Source: CALMFQ01 sp964495595 (GTDB lineage Bacteria; Pseudomonadota; Gammaproteobacteria; Burkholderiales; SCOH01). From it: DNA of 18,383 bases. The translations under genes and the position numbers were made by a program. Positions 13,367 to 18,383 of the stretch are shown piece by piece. Location of the stretch: assembly GCA_964495595.1 (NCBI GenBank), contig CAZBWH010000064.1, positions 1-18,383 of the forward strand, in the 5' to 3' direction. Positions within the stretch are counted from its first letter, which is position 1; every line of letters begins with the position of its first letter. Under the pieces are notes generated by a model. It searched no databases, was not told where the DNA came from, and saw nothing but the letters and a program-made list of their open reading frames with translations.

Positions 13367-14629
13367 GTGCCCACTACCATTCAGATGGTCGGTGCTGCCT
13401 TGTTTGCAGTGGCGATTTTGCATACGTTCGCGACCAAGTATTTCGAACACCTGGCGCATCGGCAGCCGGCACACGCCGGGGTGTGGCATTTGCTGGGCGA
13501 GGTCGAGGTGGTGTTCGGTTTCTGGGCGATGGTGTTGGTGGTGAGCATGTTTGCGATCGATGGCCCGACGGCGGCAACCGGCTATATTGATTCACGCAAT
13601 TTTACCGAACCGATGTTCGTGTTTGCCATCATGGTGATTGCCGGTACCAGACCGATCCTGCAGGCCGCGAAACAACTGGTGGACGGGCTTTCGCGGCTGA
13701 TACCGCTGCCTGGCAGCATGGGATTCTTCTTTACCGTGCTGACGCTGGTGCCGTTGCTGGGGTCATTCATCACCGAACCGGCAGCGATGACGCTGGGGGC
13801 TCTGATTCTGGCTGAACGGGTATTTGCCCGCGGGGTGTCGCTGCGCTTGAAATACCTGACGCTGGGCGTGTTGTTCGTGAACATTTCCATTGGCGGAACC
13901 CTGACGCCTTTTGCAGCGCCGCCGGTGTTGATGGTGGCGGGCAAGTGGGGTTGGGACTTAGGCTTCATGCTGACCACCTTTGGCTGGAAGGCTGCGTTGG
14001 CGGTGGGTGCCAATGCCTTGCTGGTCACGCTGCTGGCCGGCCGGGAGCTTCGCTGTCTGTCGCCCCAGGTTGAGGGTGGGCCGCACGAGCAGGTTGATGT
14101 GCCCTGGCTGCTGACCTTGACCCACTTGACGTTTCTGGCCGGGGTGGTGGTGTTTGCCCATCATCCGGCGGTGTTCATGGGGTTGTTTCTGTTTTTTCTG
14201 GGGGTGGCGCAAGCGTATCAGCGTTATCAAGATCGTTTCATCCTGCGCGAGGGGCTGCTGGTGGCATTTTTTCTGGCCGGGCTGGTGGTCTTGGGGGGGC
14301 AGCAGCAATGGTGGCTGCAGCCGGTGCTGATGAGCATGAGCAGCGAGGCGGTTTATGTCGGCGCAGCCGTGCTGACGGCGTTTACTGACAATGCTGCACT
14401 GACCTATCTGGGCTCGCTGGTCGAAGGTTTGTCGGCCGAGTTCAAATATGCTCTGGTGGCGGGGGCCGTGACGGGAGGCGGGCTGACGGTGATTGCCAAT
14501 GCGCCCAATCCGGCTGGTATTGCCATCCTGCGCGGCCATTTCGACGAACAGTCGGTCAACCCGCTCGGCCTGCTGCTGGCCGCCTTGCCACCAACCCTGA
14601 TCGCCGCTGCGGCATTCCGCTGGCTCTAG
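13367..14629 (+). CDS. Putative Na+/H+ antiporter (Na_H_antiport_3 family)
   Basis: 420-aa inner-membrane protein with about 10-11 hydrophobic segments. The sequence resembles the family annotated as putative Na+/H+ antiporter (Pfam Na_H_antiport_3). Recognisable stretches are ILHTFATKYFEHLAHR, HLLGEVEVVFGFWAMVLVV, NFTEPMFVFAIMVIAGTRPIL, GSFITEPAAMTLGAL, GTLTPFAAPPVLMVA and, near the end, FTDNAALTYLGSLVEG plus NAPNPAGIAIL. The acidic and Asn residues inside membrane segments (EPAA, TDNAA) are the likely ion-binding positions, by analogy with the ion-transporter superfamily. The GTG at 13367 is chosen because GGGAGG at 13355-13360 sits 6 bases away; a TTG at 13340 has no such site. Transport activity of this family is inferred, not shown. 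Confidence 0.87.
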   Translation: MPTTIQMVGAALFAVAILHTFATKYFEHLAHRQPAHAGVWHLLGEVEVVFGFWAMVLVVSMFAIDGPTAATGYIDSRNFTEPMFVFAIMVIAGTRPILQAAKQLVDGLSRLIPLPGSMGFFFTVLTLVPLLGSFITEPAAMTLGALILAERVFARGVSLRLKYLTLGVLFVNISIGGTLTPFAAPPVLMVAGKWGWDLGFMLTTFGWKAALAVGANALLVTLLAGRELRCLSPQVEGGPHEQVDVPWLLTLTHLTFLAGVVVFAHHPAVFMGLFLFFLGVAQAYQRYQDRFILREGLLVAFFLAGLVVLGGQQQWWLQPVLMSMSSEAVYVGAAVLTAFTDNAALTYLGSLVEGLSAEFKYALVAGAVTGGGLTVIANAPNPAGIAILRGHFDEQSVNPLGLLLAALPPTLIAAAAFRWL

Positions 14630-14639
14630 CAGCCCGTCG

Positions 14640-14674
14640 GCGGGCCGTTTGTCGGCTGGCAACGGACGGCCCGC
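14640..14674 (+). terminator. Hairpin after the antiporter gene
   Basis: GCGGGCCGT (14640-14648) pairs perfectly with ACGGCCCGC (14666-14674) across a 17-base loop, 10 bases after the antiporter stop. No T-tract follows. It is a possible factor-dependent terminator. Confidence 0.4.
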
Positions 14675-14737
14675 TCAGGCGGGAATACACTGAACAAAAG
14701 GTAGACGCACTCGCAGTTGGTCGGGCTGGAGGGCGTC

Positions 14738-14788
14738 GCCAGTCAGTTGGGCAAACGGGTAATGCTGGACGGTGGCCCTTGACTGGCG
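14738..14788. repeat. Separated inverted repeat upstream of the flagellin gene
   Basis: CGCCAGTCA (14737-14745) and TGACTGGCG (14780-14788) are exact 9-bp inverted copies 34 bp apart, 85-140 bp before the flagellin start. They could be paired operator half-sites or the base of a larger mRNA stem. I could not find a convincing sigma28 or sigma54 promoter in this 244-bp gap. Confidence 0.3.
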
Positions 14789-14873
14789 CAGCAGATCTGT
14801 TTCAGGCCCGACAGTACCGGAAGCTGCCCGTTGTGTACGGGAAGCGCCAGCAGACGAACAAGGAGAGATAACC

Positions 14874-15698
14874 GTGGCAATGTCGATCAACACCACTCCG
14901 CTGACCGGACAAAGCCGGCTGGCCGAACAGCAATCGCTGACCAGGACGCAGAAGTCGCTGAGCAGTGGCCAGCAGATCAACAGCGCAGCCGATAATCCGG
15001 CGGTGGCGGCGATTGTGCAGCAATTTGCGGCGCAGATTGCCGGCAGCAACCAGGCCGTGCGTAACCTCAACGATGGCGTATCGTTGACCCAGGTGGCTGA
15101 CGGATCGCTGGCACAGCTGCAGGACAACACCACCCGTCTGCGCGAGCTGGCGGTGGCGGCGGGAAACGGCAGTCTGTCGGCGGCGGATCGCAATGCGCTG
15201 CAACAGGAAGCAGACCAGCTGCAGCAGGCCAATCGGGCAGTGGTCGAGCAGAGCAATTTCAATGGCACCGCCCTGCTGCAGGGAGGGGCTTCGCTGTCGT
15301 TGCAGGCCGGGGCCAATGCTGGCGACACGATCCGGCTTGATGCCGGCAATCTGGCTGCCCAGTCGGGGTCGGGCGGGCTGGCCAGCGTGGCCGGCGGCAT
15401 TGATCTGCGCTCGGTGGCGGGGGCGACTCAGGCGCTGGCCGATCTGGATCAGGACGGGCAAACCCTTTCCGACAACCGGGCCCGTTTCGGCGCCGCGGCT
15501 AACGGGCTGACTGCGGCGATTGGCAACTTGCAGACGCGATCGGACAATCTGTCGGCAGCCAGAAGCCGGGTCAACGATACCGACTATGCCGCGGCAACCG
15601 CACAGCAGGCGCAGGATCTGATCAGGAATCAGGCCAATCTGGCGATGCAGGCGCAGGCGAATGCATCGGCGGGCCAGGTGCTCGGTTTGCTGCGCTAA
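14874..15698 (+). CDS. Flagellin, short form
   Basis: 274-aa flagellar filament subunit, exported by the flagellar type III system and polymerised through its coiled-coil ends. The N-terminal D0/D1 region is clear: MAMSINTTPLTGQ..., LSSGQQINSAADNPA, NQAVRNLNDGVSLTQVADGSLAQLQD, LRELAVAAGNGSLSAADRNALQQEADQL, NFNGTALL. The C-terminal D1/D0 region follows (DNLSAARSRVNDTDYAAATAQQAQDLI, then AMQAQANASAGQVLGLLR). The middle between them is only about 90 residues, so surface domains D2/D3 are absent. The start is the GTG at 14874, 7 bases after AGGAGA; the ATG at 14880 is too far from it. No other flagellar genes are in the window. Its stop overlaps the convergent beta-barrel gene by 3-4 bases. Confidence 0.94.
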   Translation: MAMSINTTPLTGQSRLAEQQSLTRTQKSLSSGQQINSAADNPAVAAIVQQFAAQIAGSNQAVRNLNDGVSLTQVADGSLAQLQDNTTRLRELAVAAGNGSLSAADRNALQQEADQLQQANRAVVEQSNFNGTALLQGGASLSLQAGANAGDTIRLDAGNLAAQSGSGGLASVAGGIDLRSVAGATQALADLDQDGQTLSDNRARFGAAANGLTAAIGNLQTRSDNLSAARSRVNDTDYAAATAQQAQDLIRNQANLAMQAQANASAGQVLGLLR

Positions 15699-16294
15699 AA
15701 CCGTAATCCGAGCAAAGCCGCTGCACTCCACTGGCTCCAGGTGCCGCTGTTGATCTGGGCGCTGCAGCCGCCGCCACACTGGATGACATACTCCGACGTG
15801 ACCGCGATGGCGGTCACGCGCGTTTCCAGCCGGACGGTGAGCAGCGGTGACAGCGGAATGTCGAGTCCGCCGGCCAGGCTCCCGGAGGGGTAGAGACGGG
15901 ATTCAAACTGACTGGCCTGGATATCCGACACGCCGATGGCGCCGGCCAGAAACGGGCGCAAGCCGTTGCCCGGCGCGGGGTAGTGGTTGATGCCGCCCAG
16001 CTGGGCGTAGCGGATGCGTAGCTGGCCAGCGTTGAACGGCAACAAGGAATGGCGGCTTTGTGCGGCCCACAGGTGGTAGGCGCTGTCGGGGCTGAGTGGC
16101 AGGTCAAGCTGCAGATCGGCACTGCTGGCGCTGGCCAGCGAGACGTTCTGCGCGTTCTGCCGGCTGAGCACGATATTGCCGCTCTCCTGTATTTCTGCCC
16201 AGCCGCCACTGCGGGCCCCGGCCCCGGCAAACAGCAGGCCGCCAGCGTTGGCGTGGCCGGCAATCAGCAGGCAGATCAGCCATCGGTCGCGCAT
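15695..16294 (-). CDS. Outer-membrane beta-barrel protein
   Basis: 199-aa predicted outer-membrane protein. A signal peptide of about 17 residues ends in ANA (MRDRWLICLLIAGHANA). The mature chain is made of alternating hydrophobic strands (LQLDLPLSP, LRIRYAQLGGINHY, RPFLAGAIGVSDI, SLAGGLDIPL, VRLETRVTAIAV), and the protein ends in Phe, the usual signature recognised by the BAM complex. The late loop CGGGC followed by a final LLGLRF resembles a family of small outer-membrane beta-barrel proteins of unknown function with a paired Cys loop. CAGGAAA lies before the ATG at 16294. The gene starts 33 bases after the DUF1615 lipoprotein stop, so they are probably one operon. It is convergent with and just overlaps flagellin. 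Confidence 0.82.
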   Translation of the reverse strand: MRDRWLICLLIAGHANAGGLLFAGAGARSGGWAEIQESGNIVLSRQNAQNVSLASASSADLQLDLPLSPDSAYHLWAAQSRHSLLPFNAGQLRIRYAQLGGINHYPAPGNGLRPFLAGAIGVSDIQASQFESRLYPSGSLAGGLDIPLSPLLTVRLETRVTAIAVTSEYVIQCGGGCSAQINSGTWSQWSAAALLGLRF

Positions 16295-16327
16295 GAGTGG
16301 GTTTCCTGAGTTGGCAGCGGCACGGGC

Positions 16328-17617
16328 TCAGCTGCGAGGTTGGGGGGCGCGCTGCAGGCAGGACTGGTAGCGCCCGTCTACCCGTTTGGCGAACCATTCG
16401 GTCGTCAGTTTGCGGGTGATTTTCGGGCTTTGCAGCCGGATTTGCGGCAGCGTCTCACGCGGCAGTAGCCGGCCGGCCTGTTGCTCGGCCAACTCAAAGA
16501 CTCGCCGGAACAGCCGGGTCTGGCTGAAGCGCTCGGTTTTTTCCTGCTGCAGATCGGCTCGAATGTCGCCCGGATCGAGGCCCAGCCGGCCGGCCATCTG
16601 CCGCAGCGCCTGTTCGGTACCGCTTTGCTGCCCAGCCGGCCGACCTTGCTCGTAACGCAGCAGATCGCCATCCAGCGCCAGTTTCTGCTTGCCCAGCCTG
16701 GCCAATGCCGCCTGGAATGCAGCATTGCGGCTGCTGTAACGGCCGGCATTGTAATCGGCAAAGCGGTAGAGCATCTGCGGATAACTGGCGCGGTAGTGCA
16801 GCAGGTTGGCGATGCCGAAATACACTCCACCCCGGCGGCTGAACACCTCGTGACGGATACTGCCCTTCTGCGGATACGGATAAGGCCAGACCCGCGCATG
16901 CCCCTCGGCAAACTCGACGCTCACCTGCATCGGCCCGCCGGTGCGGATCGGATTTTTGGTCTCCAGCGGCAGCCCCAGCTTGCCGGCATCCGCCACCATA
17001 TCCTCGAACACCGCATTCATCTGCCGCTCGGTCTGCAGGCCGTCGATACGCGCCTTGTAGCTGCGCCCATCCGGCGACGGCTTCAGCAGCGCCGTCTGCA
17101 CCACCAGCAGCGGCACATGATATTTGGCCGCCCGCTGCTCGATCTGCTTCCACACCATTTTGTTCAGCCCCGGCACCGACGGATCGCCCTGCCAGCTTGA
17201 CTCCTGCTCGATCACCGCAATCGCCGCGCAGAAATACTCCGGCGTATACGGAATCTTCAAACCGGCAAACGCACCGAAAATATCGCCCGCCCAGCCGTTG
17301 CGATCCTTGATCTGCGGCGGCAGCAACCGCAACAGCAACGCCCGCCCCTCCGCATCGCTCAAGCCAACCCGCGGCACCGGCACCGGCACCGGCACCGGCA
17401 CCGGCACCGGCACCGGCACCGGCACCACCGGCGCCGCTACCGCAGCGGTACTGGCCGGCTCAACCGGCACCACGGGCACCGCCGGCTGCGGCACCACCTG
17501 CACCGGCGCCGGCAACTCCAGCACCAGCGGCTGCTGTGGCGGCGGCACACTGGCACAGGCCGACAACAAGGTGGACAACACAGCAATACGGCAAACGGCT
17601 TTCACAGGAGCAACCAT
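16328..17617 (-). CDS. DUF1615 family lipoprotein with Val-Pro repeat linker
   Basis: 429-aa predicted lipoprotein. The signal peptide ends in lipobox LSAC (Cys21). Residues 24-82 are a Pro/Val-rich linker that includes nine Val-Pro dipeptides (65-82). The rest matches DUF1615: LLLRLLPPQIKDRNGWAGDI, YFCAAIAVIEQESSWQGDPSVPGLN, a middle block TGGPMQVSVEFAEGHA, and RRGGVYFGIANLLHYRASYPQMLYRFADYNAGRYSSRNAAFQAAL. The IEQESSW stretch (136-142) and ADYNAG block recall soluble lytic transglycosylases (catalytic Glu in ESSW-like context and a later xYNAG). I therefore infer a lysozyme-like fold that may act on peptidoglycan, but this is not established. A rigid Pro linker suits reaching from the membrane to the wall. 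The ATG at 17617 has only a weak RBS. Confidence 0.88.
   Translation of the reverse strand: MVAPVKAVCRIAVLSTLLSACASVPPPQQPLVLELPAPVQVVPQPAVPVVPVEPASTAAVAAPVVPVPVPVPVPVPVPVPVPRVGLSDAEGRALLLRLLPPQIKDRNGWAGDIFGAFAGLKIPYTPEYFCAAIAVIEQESSWQGDPSVPGLNKMVWKQIEQRAAKYHVPLLVVQTALLKPSPDGRSYKARIDGLQTERQMNAVFEDMVADAGKLGLPLETKNPIRTGGPMQVSVEFAEGHARVWPYPYPQKGSIRHEVFSRRGGVYFGIANLLHYRASYPQMLYRFADYNAGRYSSRNAAFQAALARLGKQKLALDGDLLRYEQGRPAGQQSGTEQALRQMAGRLGLDPGDIRADLQQEKTERFSQTRLFRRVFELAEQQAGRLLPRETLPQIRLQSPKITRKLTTEWFAKRVDGRYQSCLQRAPQPRS
17372..17425. repeat. Hexanucleotide tandem repeat, nine CGGCAC units
   Basis: Nine uninterrupted copies of a 6-bp unit (CGGCAC on the plus strand, GTGCCG in sense) encode the Val-Pro run, residues 65-82 of the DUF1615 lipoprotein. 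Because the unit is two codons, slippage changes linker length without breaking the frame. Confidence 0.9.
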
Positions 17618-17771
17618 CGGATCAAAGGCAACGCCCGCGATTGTACGTGGAAATGCGGCGGATCAGATGCCGACACGTTGCTGCGGCGACGAACATCGCC
17701 CGACACCAAGGGCAGGCAGGCTCATGTACCGCCTGGCATGTATTTGCCGCACCCCGGAATCGGGGGGGGCA

Positions 17772-17804
17772 GCCTGCAAGGCGCATGCATACTGGCTTGC
17801 AGGC
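17772..17804. repeat. Inverted repeat GCCTGCAAG-N15-CTTGCAGGC
   Basis: Perfect 9-bp arms (17772-17780 and 17796-17804). The GCCTGCA core also appears in the hairpin after the MATE gene (10004-10014) and near 8518-8523, so it may be a loosely conserved extragenic repeat, or this may be coincidence in GC-rich DNA. Confidence 0.45.
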
Positions 17805-17888
17805 AAGGCTGCAGGGCAATAGGGAAGCGGGCCGCAGGCCATGGACAAATCGACCGTTCGGCGGCGACATATTCGCCATATCTTTTAT

Positions 17889-17938
17889 GGCTCCGTTGAC
17901 ATAGGTTTTACAGTCGCGAAACCAATGTCAACGGAGCC
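17889..17938 (+). promoter_or_regulatory. Large hairpin (20-bp arms) immediately before the Rid gene
   Basis: GGCTCCGTTGACATAGGTTT (17889-17908) and its inverted copy at 17919-17938 pair over 20 bp with one A-A mismatch (17903/17924) around a 10-base loop. The stem ends 4 bases before the AGGAG of the Rid gene. As RNA it would be a very stable leader structure beside the ribosome binding site. As DNA it could be an operator or the fused ends of a minute mobile element. Each arm contains TTGACA, a perfect -35 hexamer, but no -10 is correctly spaced. Confidence 0.7.
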
Positions 17939-17952
17939 TAGCAGGAGCAAAC

Positions 17953-18360
17953 ATGAAAGAACCTATTACTCGCTTGAACCCTTCAACATTGCCGGACGCC
18001 GGAAAAATGGGGTATTCGCAGATATCCATCGTCGAGCCGGGCCGCATGGCATACATATCAGGCCAGGTCGCGTGGCGGGCCAACGGCGAACCACCGCCTG
18101 AAAGCCTGATCGAGCAAATGAAAATCGTCGCCGTGAACGCAAAAGCAGCGTTGAACGCCGTTGGCGCCTCGCCGGCAGATGTAGCGATTGCACGTATTTA
18201 TATGGTGAACCTCACCCCGGAACGCCTGGAAGCAGTAATGCCCGCCTTCCTGGCCACCTTCGAAGGAGCGCAACCGTGTGTTACCGGGGTCGGCGTAGCG
18301 GCACTTGCCGCACCCGACTTGCAGATCGAAATGGAACTGGTGGTCAGGCTGCCGAATTGA
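17953..18360 (+). CDS. Rid family protein (YjgF/YER057c/UK114), non-RidA subgroup
   Basis: 135-aa member of the Rid superfamily, small trimeric cytoplasmic proteins. RidA itself hydrolyses reactive 2-aminoacrylate and other enamines or imines. Family marks here are MAYISGQVAWRANGE (usually ISGQ in Rid proteins), VNAKAALNAVGASPADV, RIYMVNLTPERLEAV, and GVGVAALAAPDLQIEMELV. The catalytic Arg (Arg105 in E. coli RidA) is not found: the aligned stretch, usually P-A-R-T-x-x-G-V-A-A-L in such relatives, reads P-C-V-T here (Val110). Imine deaminase activity is therefore unlikely, and a different ligand is expected. The start ATG at 17953 follows AGGAG with 5-6 base spacing. A large hairpin precedes the RBS. 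The gene after it lies outside the window. Confidence 0.9.
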   Translation: MKEPITRLNPSTLPDAGKMGYSQISIVEPGRMAYISGQVAWRANGEPPPESLIEQMKIVAVNAKAALNAVGASPADVAIARIYMVNLTPERLEAVMPAFLATFEGAQPCVTGVGVAALAAPDLQIEMELVVRLPN

Positions 18361-18383
18361 GCCTCGTAGCCTTGAGCGGTGGA

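Larger units (their letters stand above)
17618..17952. other. 335-bp intergenic region between divergent DUF1615 and Rid genes
   Basis: No gene is supported; the frames that cross it are extensions of shadows. It should hold the promoters of both divergent genes, but I cannot identify a good -35/-10 pair on either strand. It contains the inverted repeat at 17772-17804, a small hairpin GGCGA-CATAT-TCGCC at 17863-17877, and the large hairpin at 17889-17938. AT-rich TATTCGCCATATCTTTTAT (17870-17888) is the likeliest place for a -10 element. Confidence 0.5.

Noticed and set aside
14675..14873. Sigma28 (TAAA-N15-GCCGATAA) or sigma54 (TGGC-N8-TTGC) promoter before flagellin
   Set aside because: No stretch fits either consensus at acceptable spacing; TGGCGC at 14784 has no matching -12 element.
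17889..17938. Insertion sequence (IS6-like) at the large hairpin
   Set aside because: Only partial resemblance of the arms, no transposase, and no direct target duplication (left flank TCTTTTAT, right flank TAGCAGGA); kept as an open hypothesis only.

Overview
The window is about 18.4 kb of high-GC bacterial chromosome. Gene content suggests a motile, Gram-negative betaproteobacterium, plausibly of the order Neisseriales. The signs are a stand-alone infA copy ending in SPYDLSKGRITFRH, a DUF1615 lipoprotein, a flagellin, OmpA-type and beta-barrel envelope proteins, a yaaA-dtd pair, and a Rep helicase. The taxonomic placement is inferred from protein character only. I see no rRNA, tRNA, CRISPR array, transposase, phage module or biosynthetic cluster.

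Layout. (1) 1-750: the tail of an unrecognised gene, followed by a GNAT acetyltransferase. (2) 790-3717, minus strand: a large serralysin-type (M10) metalloprotease with RTX repeats, three PPC-like domains and a C-terminal DUF5648-like region. (3) 3824-5062: the yaaA-dtd operon (peroxide stress protein and D-aminoacyl-tRNA deacylase). (4) 5098-6315: a small unknown protein, an infA copy, a palindrome-rich 454-bp intergenic region, and a second small unknown protein closed by a strong terminator. (5) 6375-8467, minus strand: dGTP triphosphohydrolase, then upstream an OmpA-family glycine-zipper lipoprotein with a good sigma70 promoter. (6) 8575-12147: a MATE exporter, two tandem perfect hairpins, and the Rep helicase gene. 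(7) 12148-12484: a cluster of REP-like inverted repeats sharing the core TGGGCAA/TTGCCCA. (8) 12485-14629: a SAM-dependent methyltransferase and a putative Na+/H+ antiporter. (9) 14874-15698: a short flagellin. It converges, with a 4-bp overlap, on a minus-strand pair made of a DUF1615 lipoprotein and an outer-membrane beta-barrel protein (15695-17617). (10) 17618-18360: an intergenic region ending in a 20-bp-arm hairpin just before a Rid-family gene.

Most genes are ordinary chromosomal housekeeping or envelope genes, arranged as singletons or two-gene operons. No undescribed multi-gene system is evident. Items that merit a second look are the protease's unusual C-terminal architecture, the large hairpin abutting the Rid gene, a Rid protein lacking the catalytic arginine, the REP-like cluster, a slippage-prone hexanucleotide repeat coding a Val-Pro linker, and abrupt flips of strand composition, one of them inside the rep coding sequence.
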